Assembly (NCBI GenBank): GCA_031308135.1
Contig: JAHLJT010009355.1
Coordinates: forward strand, 7,117,074-7,181,073
Reading direction: 5' to 3'
DNA from: Acheta domesticus
Taxonomy: Eukaryota; Arthropoda; Insecta; Orthoptera; Gryllidae
Length of the DNA: 64,000 nt
How positions within the stretch are numbered: the first letter of the stretch is position 1; every line of letters starts with the position of its first letter. Positions 32,580-43,779 of this stretch are shown piece after piece. The position numbers were made by a program, and so were the translations under genes. The notes under the pieces were generated by a model, which saw only the letters and a list, made by a program, of their open reading frames with translations, ran no database searches and was not told the DNA's origin.

Positions 32580-35500
32580 ACAGAATGAGGCATTTCGTAC
32601 GGAAAAAAACACACCACCGACATTTCCTCAATTAGATGAACATTTGTTTCTTGTGTCATTTTGCTGGGAAACGTTTCGTTGCGGCTCACCGTTCTTCACG
32701 ATTTTCTTCTCTTATAATGTCCAGCTTAAAGTGAGTCAAAGAACAAAAGATACTTTTTAGTATTGTCGGTGAAAAACCTATTGTGAGGTGAAAAGAAGAA
32801 TAATTTTCAGTATTATCGGTGACACAGAAAAAACGCAAATTTGTGAATCGATTGAATTGGGGAGCTTAATACCATATTCCTGTTCCGTATTCATGGCCCC
32901 ACGATCGCACCCAACCTTAAACGTCAGAACCTTAGCCCGCCAGCCGGTCGTGAGAATTGCTGTGCACTTCGCTAATTCGCCATGTTGCTACAACAGCGCA
33001 TCGAGTCTTAGAAATGTGTACACAAAGTTCCGATGAGAAGTAGGACGAAATTGAAAATTTATTTTAAAAAAACACTTTCTATTTGAATCTATCCTTCTTG
33101 GATGAAACGGTGAAGGGATTGCTTATTACTAATATTATGAGGAACACGAGACTGTTTTTTCCGAGTTTTTTTTAATATTATGCGTTCTAGATTGCTTTGC
33201 CTCACGCAGGCCCACGACAGGTTGCTTCAAATGAATGAATAGCGCTGAGCTTGTCGGAGGTAACTCCAATGAGATTCCATTTGCAATTGATTATTGTTCA
33301 AATAATTTATCAACAGTTTTGGAATACCCGACATCGGTTGAACCGCCTTGTTTCAACGTTCAAGAAAGCTGATCTGGGGATTACAAAGCACCACGCATGA
33401 GTATTTCCTTCATAAATTCGGTATCTGCCTTCCTCGTATCACTATGCAGCCCTTATGAACATTTCATTCACAATAATTGATTTACGTATCATTGTAATTT
33501 ATCTCACTATTCTTCATACAAAGGAAATCCATCACGATATTCTACTGCCCCGGAGAGGGAAGGACATACATTTTTTGTGAATATAACATCTTATAAATCC
33601 TACAAAATCATTTTTTCTTAGCTTATTATACGTTGATAGAATTAAAAATAGTCATTATGATTTTAGAGTATTCAATAAGTTTGTCTTAGGAAATTTAATT
33701 TTAAAAAGGAATGTCAAAGGATGTATCCATTGGATACGAATCAAAACACGTGGAAGAAAGCAGTGTATCTGCCATTTTTAAATCTCCTAAAATGTCTGTA
33801 GAGAAATAGTCCATGATATGTTTCTTCATCACATATGCTTAAATGCTTTCTCTTTTTTCGTTGACCGTGGGTTTTGATATATTTTAAAGAAATAAATATA
33901 TGATGTTTGATATAGTGAAAATTCGAGGACTGTTTTATTTATTAGAGCTCAATTCACACAAAAGGGTCAAGCTTTATTTTTGATCCATTTGCAAAAATTT
34001 GTTTTGAAATCTACCCATAAAAGTGTGCAGATTTTCCTCTGAATTGATTCAGGTAACCAATATTAAAATGAGAATCAATTACCGATACGTATTCGAATGC
34101 AAATGAGAAAAACTTTGGGATAATTCTGTCATTATGGGCACTTTACGGAAATTGCCCTTCCGTTTGATATCGATGAGAAAGAAGGAAGCGACCAATTTCA
34201 TAGTCATGAATTTTTAGTACTGTGCCCAAGGTTCGGTTTGCAAATTAGGCACCCCAAAGAATAAGGAATAAAAATAAAACCTTCAATCAATCATTGACTG
34301 TTCTGACAGTTTCCATTGTTATGAGCTATAATTAACCTGCAAATCGTTATAGCCTGCCCCACATTTTGTTCTACATTGCAAATGCAATATTCTTCTTCTG
34401 AGGAACATGTGCTACATGAACCCAATGTCAGTATATTTGTTCTTTACAAAGATACTATTCACAATTGTACAAGTTGTTTTGAATGAAAAGATAATATTAT
34501 ACTATTGGTTTCTTGACAATAAATTACTCTCAAGAAAGAGGAAAAAATTACCATGCTACAGGAATATGAGACGGGTTCAGTAAATGAAACGTGAATTATG
34601 ATTAAATGAAATATACAACTGAACTGTGTATTATAATACAGAAACACTTTAGGTTTTGCTTTCATTTATTTTCATCAAACAGGTTTTTTATAGATTCATT
34701 CGTGTCTCAGTCAATATCATTATAATACTTTTTATCTCTAATAAGTTTCATTTTTTAAGTGTCGGTAATACGTATTCGTAATATTATTCGTACTGATTAA
34801 ATGCATATAATTTTTTCCACATAATTAAATTTGATTGGGCGTATATCATAACTTATTCATCAAAAATAACGTACCATAATGAATTATATTTATTTAATAC
34901 AAATATTTTAGTAATGATGGTGAGTGTCTTTCTGTGTAATATAAATACTTATATGACATTTTGTTTGAGATATTGTAAATGAAAGTTACCTTGTCTGAAT
35001 ATTTCCGTTTTTCCATGTTACCAGAAAAAGGCAAATTTGAATATATTGGATCGTGAATCTCAAGTTATAAATCTCGTTTTTTTCTTATATGCCAGTATAT
35101 TCTCATTTTCTCTTCACAGAGATTGTATATTAGAAAATTTTAATCTGTCAATATTTCTTATCCCAGGTCTGCAAAAACATCGCAGACACTTTCCCCTCCC
35201 CCTCTACCTTTCTCTCTCTATCTCTCTCTCCGTTCTTTCTCTTCCCTCTCTCCCTCCGATAAGGCCGTGTGTTTTAATCTCAGCTCTTCTTTAGGGAAAG
35301 AAAAAGAAAGTTTCAATATATTGCGTCATAAGTTGCTGCTGTTTGCAAAATCCATACCTTCACGCTGAAGGTGTTTGTTCTTTCCCAATATTGCACCGAG
35401 AGAAGATGAAGAGTTCAAAAAGCACGTACAAGAGCTACGGAGGCCTACATGCAAGAATATTGGTGTAATATATTTTACCATGTTTGTTTCAAAGTTTGAA

Positions 35501-36050
35501 ATTTGGAACTGAAAATATTTTGTTTGGTGATGACTTGAATTAGTAGGGTACACACATTTTTACGCAGTATAAATTTTTCGTACTACATGAACCTTCTTCT
35601 GAGACATGTGATGAAATAACGTTACATTTGTGAGAGCATTCAGATTATTACTGTTTGGAATTCATTACCTAATAATTTTCCTTCTACGAAATACTACTGT
35701 AAGGCAGATATTGTTATTTTTGTTAACATGAATGAGATTGCCCAAACCGAAATTAACAACTTTCAAATATCTTCTTTCTCTAAACAAGTCATCATTAGTT
35801 GAAAGAAATATTGAAATTCACATCCAGAAGTCCTTACATTCAATTTAAAATTCATCACTGTGTCTTATTTAGTTCTTCCTATTTTAAAATTAATCCGAAA
35901 AGGAGTTTAAATTTCTCATCATTTTACATTTTTTCTGAATTCTTTTGAAATAATAGAAAGATACCACGTATGTTCATGTAGATACTTCATTTTGAACAAG
36001 ACACAAGTTTCAGTCCGTTCAGGACTCTAGTTCCCTCCAGTTTTCCCCAA
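32580..36050. other. long AT-rich stretch with a TC-rich run
   Basis: No gene or transposon is recognised in about 3.5 kb. A pyrimidine run of TCTC/CCCT words lies at 35,195-35,262. GTATCCATTGGATAC at 33,723-33,737 is a 6-bp-arm inverted repeat. Short ORFs look like chance. Confidence 0.5.
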
Positions 36051-36366
36051 TAATAAATGACGAAGAAATAATACCCTCCTGCTATAAGACAAATGTCACG
36101 GAGAGTTCGGGAACTGTTCATTTCTTTCCTATCTCACTCTGTCATTCTTCTCCTTCTTCGAGGAGAAAAGAGCAAAGGAACGCATCCGTCGATGATGTAT
36201 TGTTTTCATTTCCCTTTCGAAGGTTTTCTGTATTGAATTCTGTTCTCTGCCGGTTTCCATCGCCAGGCAGTTAATAACGTTGACTGGTAAGACAGAAGAC
36301 TATCGACTTCCGCTTCCGTGACGTCATCTGTCTATATAGAGAGTCCCGTAAGACACTTTCGTGGCA
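36050..36366 (+). promoter_or_regulatory. promoter-like segment with CRE and TATA box
   Basis: A perfect CRE palindrome TGACGTCA (36,319-36,326) is followed 6 bp later by TATATAG (36,333-36,339). The upstream 250 bp is unique-looking mixed DNA. If the TATA box is used, transcription would start near 36,365. No CpG island or known gene is attached, so use as a promoter is inferred from the motifs only. Confidence 0.35.
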
Positions 36367-36624
36367 ATGACGTACACTTTATTACGAAACAGACCGTCTA
36401 GGGTGGATGGCTTGTCGGAAATAGAAGAAAAAGAAATAATTGATGAAATGCATTTATTTTTTGAAGTTGTGCCACATTCATTTTTCATTGAGGCAGAACT
36501 TGGGCCATCGTATCTGCACCATCTACGAACATTTCTTGGAGTTTGGGAAGTTTCATTGGTGAACGTAATGGAACAAATAAAAAGTCGAGAATGCCTTTAT
36601 TTTCTCTGTTTCGGAGTTCTTTGA
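36367..36624 (+). CDS. unrecognised 85-codon ORF just downstream of a CRE/TATA pair
   Basis: ATG at 36,367 opens a frame to a stop at 36,622-36,624. The protein begins MTYTLLRNRPSRVDGLSEIE and continues with an acidic stretch and FFEVVPHSFFIEAELGPS. I know no domain that matches, and there is no signal peptide. The predicted cap site (about 36,365) would leave almost no 5' leader, which argues against this ATG being used. It could be a spliced exon or a chance frame. Confidence 0.15.
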   Translation: MTYTLLRNRPSRVDGLSEIEEKEIIDEMHLFFEVVPHSFFIEAELGPSYLHHLRTFLGVWEVSLVNVMEQIKSRECLYFLCFGVL

Positions 36625-37505
36625 GCGGTATCTTTATTCGAGTAAATTTGTCTCTGGAATCTGCCTTTTAATATTGACGTGATAGCATCGATTATGCATT
36701 TTCTCGGCCTAAACAATCATTTTCTCAAGCGAGACCATAAAATAGTATCATAAACATCGCTTGCAGACTACATCGATATTACAGTAAAAGCCAAACCTTT
36801 TCATTTGCTATGAGCCCTCTGATTCTCACCGAGGTAACGAGAATTCCATCATAAATTGCACTTATTGTAATTCATTGTAGTATCATTCAAAGTAAAAAAG
36901 ATTTAAAGCACTTGGGTATATAAATGAATAAGAAGGCTATTCATCAAATTGGCCATTTTTTAAGATAATCACTGAACGGTAGAGCACTTACTACATTACA
37001 TTTTAGTGTAGCTGACGATTTTGTCACAAGACATAATTATCTTCTTCTCTTAAAATCAGTATCATAAATATCTTTATCCATAAAACGTTATATTATATGT
37101 ATCTGATGGCATAATTTCTATAATTATTTCTGCATCAGTGTTTTTATTCTAAACAAATACCATATTTTTTCATTACAGTATGCTCAGTAATGTAAAAGTC
37201 TCTTCGTCGCTCTTTAAAAGAAGACTCCCCGGCGTGTGAGTGATTAACTTTCTGACTTTTTTTAAAATTTATTATGAAAGTGGCATCTACGACTGAGGTC
37301 ATTAGCGACTACTCTATGTACTTTATAATATTAACATGGCAACCTTACAATAGAATTTACAGATATTACAATATATATGAAAATGTAGAGACAGACATTA
37401 CATGTATTTTTAATGTTAAAGAATTAGTTTCCAGTATCCATACTAATATACCTATTACAATTAAATTTCTTTAAGAATGTTGCTGTCTTTCTGACTTCTC
37501 AACCC
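36625..37505. other. AT-rich stretch
   Basis: No gene, repeat or RNA is recognised. Confidence 0.55.
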
Positions 37506-37511
37506 TCAGGA

Positions 37512-37715
37512 CGTAGACGAACCCTTAGATCTCGATTGAGGTACGTGAATTTTCGAAGGGCAAAAATCCCTAATGGCCATGCCATGTAAAGAAATCCTTA
37601 TTAAATGTCTGACAGGTACGTCTAGAATAGGTACGTAAATTTTCCAAGGGCAAAAATCTCCAATGGCCATATCATACTTGCGGCATATAAAGGAACCCTC
37701 GTTAAATGTCTGACT
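37512..37715 (+). mobile_element. SINE, family C, with internal 104-bp tandem duplication
   Basis: The body matches the minus-strand copy at 8058-8262. Here it is present twice in tandem: ATTTTCGAAGGGCAAAAATC, then AATGGCCATGCCAT (37,549-37,588), and ATTTTCCAAGGGCAAAAATC, then AATGGCCATATCATACTTGC (37,639-37,681). Each ends in TTAAATGTCTGAC. The head is degenerate (GATCTCGATTGAGG may be the B box). The body was probably duplicated after insertion, or the element is a dimeric SINE. Confidence 0.6.
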
Positions 37716-38010
37716 AAACAAAATCCTCCGACAGATATTACATTCCCTTAGCGAGGAACGCCTCAAGCAATAGATTAATATTTTTGCGATCGTTTTGGTG
37801 GAATTACCTGACGTAAATATGAAATCCAATTTTTTCTGGCAACGCTGGGAGTTTAAAGAGCGCCGAATAGAAACGTTTCCAGCATTTCTTTACCTTGTTG
37901 GACCAATGGATTCATTTGATGCATGCATTTATGCATTCGTATCCCCAATCATTACAAAAAACAAACAAAAGTTCCTTAAAAGATGAAATTTATCACCATC
38001 TGAGTTTAGC
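37716..38010. other. AT-mixed DNA
   Basis: No gene recognised. Confidence 0.5.
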
Positions 38011-38011
38011 T

Positions 38012-38430
38012 GAGAGCCAGTAAGGCCTCTGCTGCGACTCTGACCGGGAGGTCCTAGTTCGAGACCTCAAAGAGGCGGATTTTCAACACTAGCTATATAG
38101 GTAGGTTGAATTTAGCCGCTGACTGGAGGATAATTCTAGCGGCCGGCTGCTCTATTTTTTCTGTGGCTTCGCCGCTCAGTACTAGGCGAAAGAATATCGT
38201 AATAGAACAGCCGACGATCGCGCGTGATGTTTCCTCTTTCTTGTCCCCAACTCACCCATAACATACACACACGTACATTCACTACGCTATTGCATATTCC
38301 TGGAGAACTGTCGGAGACTTAGAGCTTGTCCCAGCTGGACATACCGCACGTGCCCTGCTGGGGAATTCGTTAGCAAGTCAACGTGAAGGTCCGCGACGGA
38401 TACTACCATCCAACGCTGCCAACCCAAGCG
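38012..38430 (+). mobile_element. SINE, family B, plus strand, with possible longer 3' body
   Basis: The head and core GACCGGGAGGTCCTAGTTCG, GATTTTCAACACTAGC and GCCGCTGACTGGAGGA match the copy at 10,133. Downstream, 38,140-38,430 stays GC-moderate (CTGTGGCTTCGCCGCTCAGT, CATACCGCACGTGCCCTGCT) before AT-rich DNA resumes. That edge suggests the element or a neighbouring one extends to about 38,430. There is no coding frame. Confidence 0.6.
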
Positions 38431-38764
38431 ATAAACACATTTGCTATACGTTACTATTGATCGTAGCCGTTGCCGTCCATTGGCATATCAATCGATTAGA
38501 ATAAACTTTATCGTTTTAAGATTAACAATTATACGATAAAGTACTACAAAAAGTAAAATAATTTTATTATAATTACTGAAGATTTCGTAAAATTTATCAT
38601 ACACTGATAAGAGAAATGTATTATTTTATTTTGATGTCAAGAATTGAAACATGTTTAGCGCTTTCAATTAATCAAATATTAAATACAGTTTCTTCGATAA
38701 GCCATTACATGTATTTGATACTTTTGTCCTTAGGTGTGTAGTTCACCAGAAATAATAATTCAAA

Positions 38765-39450
38765 ATTAGATTTTTGCTTTTTTGCTACGAAGTAGAGACA
38801 AAGTAATGCTGCGTGAAAAAAGGCGAATGTTTGGCAGAAAATCTCTTATTACAGGACCCTGGTAAATAAATCGAGCTCTTATTACAGGGTCTTGGTGGAT
38901 AAATCGAGCTGCTAAATTTAGGAAGAAAACTTCTACCACGTGGTGTAGCCATAATCCATGTTTTGTGGGTCCTTGATAACAAAAAATTGAATGACATCAA
39001 TATATCTCCGTCCATCCGTCCATGAACAATGCTAGCTAGCGGCTTAACCGTTCAGCCGATTTTCTCCAAAATTGATATTCCCCAACCGACCTGGCTGATG
39101 TTGCGGCTCCTTGAATTTGAAACCGATTTTTCAGTTTTGGGGAACTTAACATGAAGCTCTTGGGACATTTTCCAAATTTTCAAAAAAAAAATGGCTCCAT
39201 GGTTTTCTGATTAAGTGTTGTTGAATTGTGTTGAAGAAAGTTTCAGAGAATGGTGCAAGTCTCCTTTTTGCTGAAAACTCTGATTTTTTGAAATACTGCA
39301 ATAATTCAATTTTTTTCGGCGTCTTCCTTCAACTACAATTATGAATGTAAAGATTTGTTCGTTAATAAATTATTCTTAATTATAGATTTTGAAATAAGGC
39401 CATGTATATTTTTTTCGAAAATTTAAGTACTTTTTACGTAATTTTGCATG
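38765..39450 (+). repeat. dispersed repeat family R, copy 2
   Basis: It shares with 6501-7400, in the same order and orientation, a GGCGAAT segment, ATCCATGTTTTGTGGGT and CAATTTTTTT-GTCTTCC-TCAACTA. The left-end hairpin of copy 1 is mostly lost here. A private 33-bp tandem duplication lies inside it (38,843-38,875 and 38,876-38,908, beginning CTCTTATTACAGG). No coding frame is present. Confidence 0.55.
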
Positions 39451-40505
39451 AAAGTACGGATGTTAAATTACGTGCTGTTTTAGTTTACATACGCATATAT
39501 TTAATAGGTGTTCTTTATGTGCGCTGGGGTTAACCAACATACTGAGTTCGTCTATACACGATCTTAGGTATAATTTACGAGATCGTCTGTAGATTCTGTG
39601 CAGAGTTTGCTGCCAAACGGAACAGAGCCCCGCCTCTGTTTTGCACTTCAAAGCCCCTTCAACAGGTGCTGTCGCCCTCGAAACATCTAGGATTTTTTTT
39701 CTTCTTTCACACCTGTGGTGTTCCTGTTGCATTTTCGTTCTCGTTAATCTTTCGAATTCAAGAGCTTTCTAGTACTATTATCGTCAATCTCCATTTCAAT
39801 TCACTTTCTTATTAGTTTAAAGTAAAGATCGCGGTGTAACATTAATTTTATTTTTAAACTTCAAAAATACCCATGACATTGAAAACAATTTTACATATCG
39901 TGATAATCATTGATTAGGACAATTTTTCTCTTCATTGTAAAAAGAGAAAAAGTAAAAACATCGTACTCTGTATATTAATGTAATAATATTTTTTATAAAA
40001 TAATTTCAAGAAAATGTTTAGGTATTAAAGGTATGCTTGATAGTGCATGTGCTTAAAACTACGTCCACATTAGGGAAACCACATGGGGCTTGGGGCATCG
40101 CGAAGCTGAAGACTGCACTTCTCGTCCTGCATAAGGTGTTTTGCAATGTGGTTGTGATGTGGTTTGCCTTTTCTTACTAAAAATCAATCGTCTATCGTCG
40201 TCATCTCTTCCTCAATCTCTGCCGTCCTGTTTTGTGTGTATGGCAAAAGGAAACTACTGCTATAATCACATTCCAATAAAGGCTAGGGCAAAATACCTTA
40301 AGCTTCTTCTGTTTTCGAAGCTCAGAAATAAGTGTGGCACTCGTAAATAAAGTATTAGTCACTCGTTCAACATCCAGATATGACGAGAAAGGGATCACCT
40401 TCGATTGTGAACGCACTATATTGGTGTAAACCGCGCCTACTACAGAGGGAAGGTTTAATCCCTTTATTGCCAAAGCAGACATAATATTTTACCCAGACAT
40501 CTGTC
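39451..40505. other. AT-mixed stretch, one unrecognised minus-strand ORF
   Basis: A minus-strand frame of 89 codons at 39,463-39,732 (containing RRKKILDVSRATAPVEGALK) has mixed residues and normal composition but no domain I know. It starts where repeat R ends. The rest is AT-rich with nothing recognised. Confidence 0.3.
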
Positions 40506-40925
40506 ATTTATTCTTAGGCCTCGGGCGGCCTTTCCCAAGCGCTGCCGTCAGCTTCCCCGCGGAACGGACCGCGGGCCGCGGAAGAAAAATAAAATTGACT
40601 TTTTTGCTCGCTTTTATTCCTTTTTTCTTGAGGGGAACTGTCCAACCCCTAAAATTTCCGCCTGGGCGGCGACCGTGGTCACCGCGTATTATTTTTACAT
40701 TTCATATTTTTATCCCCCTTCCTCTCGCTCACTCCTCCCGCATGCAAAGAATCAAGATGGCGCCCTACGAGGCGGCCGTCCCCTTGGTCCGGCCAGGGGT
40801 GGCCACGCCGCCCACGTCGCGATGCGCCGCGCCGCGCTTTCTTTGTTCTTAGTAGGGCGAACGCCCACACTCCACCAGAAATATCCGCTGTGGTTTTCTT
40901 CTCTCTTCTGCCGTGCGTGAGTAAA
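40505..40925. other. CpG-rich island
   Basis: CpG-dense, with GACCGCGGGCCGCGGAAG at about 40,566 and AAGATGGCGCC at 40,754. The latter is a YY1-like AAGATGGCGGC-type word. Overlapping open frames on both strands are not called. Confidence 0.4.
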
Positions 40926-42640
40926 GCAGTGTCAAATGAAAGTGAAAGAACACTTCTAAATTTTTGAGATAATTCTTGAAAGTTAATTGCGAAAGTTGAT
41001 TAATGAAGAAATAATCAAAATATGCTGATTGTTGTATGATGTTTGAATGTTGTATTTGTCACAGGGTTTGAGTGTTTTCATCGTAAGTAGAACATTCACA
41101 TTCATTTTCAGGCGTTGTTACAAGTTTTTTTCGGAAGACAATAAATAGCATCGAAATATTTCTAAAATACTTCATCTACGTTCTTGAATTGTTCTTACTC
41201 AGAACGAAAATCCTCTTTCCATTTTGACCATAAGTTTTCATAATTATTTGATTCAAATTTCCATAATGTTTTGTAGAAAAATAGTGTGAAACGTTTAATT
41301 ACTAACTTTTTTCGCATACCCCAAGATATTTTGTAAAAAAGTATCGATTTGATTTTTGTAAGTCATTAATTTCAGGTTACATTTTTTAGCATTTAAAGAA
41401 TGATAATGTATACCCTGAATTATTTAAATTCGAGAAGATATTCGTTAAAATAATACCATTTTAAATTTACAAAAAATTACAAAAGTTACAACATGATCTT
41501 CAAGTAATCCTAAAATCAAAATAAATAATGCAGTATTTCTTAAAAAAAATATCTGATGTTTGAAAATTCAGTTAATTTTCTAACGTTCTTCAACATTCAT
41601 AAGTAATTTCGCCAAGGATATTCTGCACAGCCCCTTCAACCTGTTAAAGCCGCGTTTGCGGAAAATGCAAACCCCTTGGCCTGCGGACGCCCTTCTCCGT
41701 CTCATACGCCACACGAGAAGAAATAACAGCGCAATATGGAGTCGCTCATTGCCAGCCATTTCCGAGGAAGTCCAAGCCCCTTGTAGAATTCTCGCCCATT
41801 AGCTCGCCTAGCCCTCCCCGCGAATTCCAATGAAACATTAAGTGAGAAAAAGCATCTTTCCTTCCGCCCACTCTCCTTTCCCGCACGTCTTCCCCACTGC
41901 CGCACTGTGGGGAAAGATCTCGGAAGGATGGCCGAAAGTCTAAAGGAAAGTTTATATTTACTGATTATTATGTGATTTTGAGGAAGAAACGTCTGTTATT
42001 TTTTGTTTTTTGAAATTCACTCTGAAACACAATCTGCTGGTAACATATCCTCTGTAAACAGTGAAGAAAACGTTTCTAAAATGTATTCCTTTGTGAATGT
42101 TTGTTGAGTTCATGCAAACATATATTAATGGATTGTTTAATTTTACTATTGAAGTATACTGTTGAAGCGTTTTTACTATTAGGTGCCAAATTTTGGTGCT
42201 AGAAGTTTAGGAGAAAGAAGCTTCATTACCTGAATATTTTGTATAGTAAATAACTTACTAGTAAATAACTTCGGGGTGGATTAGCGTAGAGGCATGTAAA
42301 AAATAAATATATTTTTTTGTTAAAATCCCTGAAATTACTTTTACATAATTTTCTTACTTTACTCTTATTAACGTGCAATAATAATTATATTATTTTTTGA
42401 GATATTGCACGTCGAATTAGTGATCCTGAAATTTCTTTTAATTTTCCTTAGTTGAAAACTATTTTTGCATATACTGCTGCAGTGTCTCATCTTTCACTTT
42501 TTTGAATGTTTCTCTTTTGGTGTTAAATCTTCGAATAAATATTCCTCTTCATAGAAGTTGGTGGCTGTTTTACACACTGGTATAAATTATTAACAAAATG
42601 TTTAAAACATCGTCAGTTTCTTTATCATCGACCACAAAGC
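40925..42640. other. AT-rich with a mixed patch at 41,620-41,940
   Basis: The mixed patch (GC-richer, non-repetitive) holds a 67-codon minus frame without a domain. Near 42,250, GTAAATAACTT is duplicated in a short stretch. No gene is recognised. Confidence 0.45.
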
Positions 42641-42679
42641 TTCCCGAATGCTACGTTTCGTGAAAAGTGAGAAGCGCTA

Positions 42680-43146
42680 AGTATTTTGGCCTCGCGTCCC
42701 AGCCACCCTGCCTCACCGCGCGGCGCGCAGCCGCCGCCGCCGCCGCCACCGCGCCACTGCGGTCTGCCACTTTTTCCCGCGCCCGCCGCCCGCCGCGCCA
42801 CCGCCGCCTGGCTATCCCTGGCCTTAACCCTCTCCTCCCGGCCCGCCCTCGTGCTCCTCCTCAGCACCCCGTGCGTTTCACTTGGACTATTGTTCTTCTC
42901 GTTAATGCTTGCTACAATATCGACTTTTAGAACGCACCCTTCGCTCCGTCGCGTCGCCCCCTTCGACCGCGCCCGCCCCGCCCCGCCCCGCCCCGACGTC
43001 GCCCCCGTAGGCTGCTGCTGCTCCTCCCGCCGCGCCGGCGTCGGTCCTTCCAATATTTAATCCCTAATCTCTGTCGTCCTCCGTCGCCCGCCGTCTCACA
43101 CGCGGGCGACGCGCGCGGCGGGGGAATCAGGCCGGGTGGGGGGGGG
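42680..43146. other. C-rich CpG island with GC-skew switch near 43,070
   Basis: 42,690-43,060 is strongly C-rich on the plus strand (CCGCCGCCGCCGCC, CCCCGCCCCGCCCCGCCCCG). After about 43,090 the plus strand becomes G-rich up to 43,670. Frames on both strands are open for 90-230 codons and are attributed to composition. Confidence 0.6.
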
Positions 43147-43482
43147 CGGAGCGGGGACAAGTGGAGTGAGACGCGACGGGGCCGGGCGTGGCGTGGCGAG
43201 GTGGGGCGGAGCAGGGCCGGGTGAGGCGGGGTGCGAAGGAGCGGGGTGAGGCGAGGCGGGGTGGGGCGGGGCGGGATGGGGAGGATCGGGCAGGGTGAGG
43301 CAGGGCGGGGCGGGGTGGGGCGGAGCGGGGACAAGTGGAGCGAGACGCGACGGGGCCGGGCGGGGCGGGGCGAGGTGGTGCGGAGCAGGGCCGGGTGAGG
43401 CGGGGTGCGAAGCAGCGGGGTGAGGCGAGGCGGGGTGGGGCGGGGCGGGATGGGGAGGACCGGGCAGGGTGAGGCAGGGCGG
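43147..43482 (+). repeat. 174-bp tandem duplication in G-rich DNA
   Basis: CGGAGCGGGGACAAGTGGAG begins at 43,147 and again at 43,321. TGCGAAGGAGCGGGG (43,232) against TGCGAAGCAGCGGGG (43,406) and GAGGCAGGGCGG (43,297 and 43,471) confirm the exact 174-bp period. The two copies differ at only a few sites, so the duplication is young compared with the other local duplications. Confidence 0.9.
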
Positions 43483-43680
43483 TGTGAGGCGGGGCGGTGT
43501 GAGGCGGGGCGGTGTGAGGCGGGGCGGAGTGAGGCGGGGCGGGGTGAGGCGGGGAAGGGCGGGGTGGGGCCGGGCGAAACGGGCAGGGAGTTGTTCGGGT
43601 GGGCGGGGCAGAACGGGAGGGTGTGGTGTGGGGCGGGGCGAGGCGGGTGGGAGGGTTAGGGCGAGTGCGTGATGCTGAAG
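43481..43680 (+). repeat. 15-bp minisatellite (GGTGTGAGGCGGGGC)n and G-rich tail
   Basis: Five 15-bp units run from 43,481 to 43,555: three GGTGTGAGGCGGGGC-type units, then GGAGTGAGGCGGGGC and GGGGTGAGGCGGGGA. Irregular G-rich DNA follows to about 43,675. The repeat starts exactly where the 174-bp duplication ends. Confidence 0.85.
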
Positions 43681-43779
43681 GCGCCGCGCGGCCGAGGAAG
43701 CAGCGAAACGCTCTTTAGACTCGCCGCGCTCTTTAGGGCGCCGTCGCCCCTCCGCCCGAGAAGCCCCAAACTGCTCCAG

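Noticed and set aside
39463..39732. 89-codon minus-strand ORF with normal composition
   Set aside because: No domain, no promoter or splice context, and a length expected by chance.
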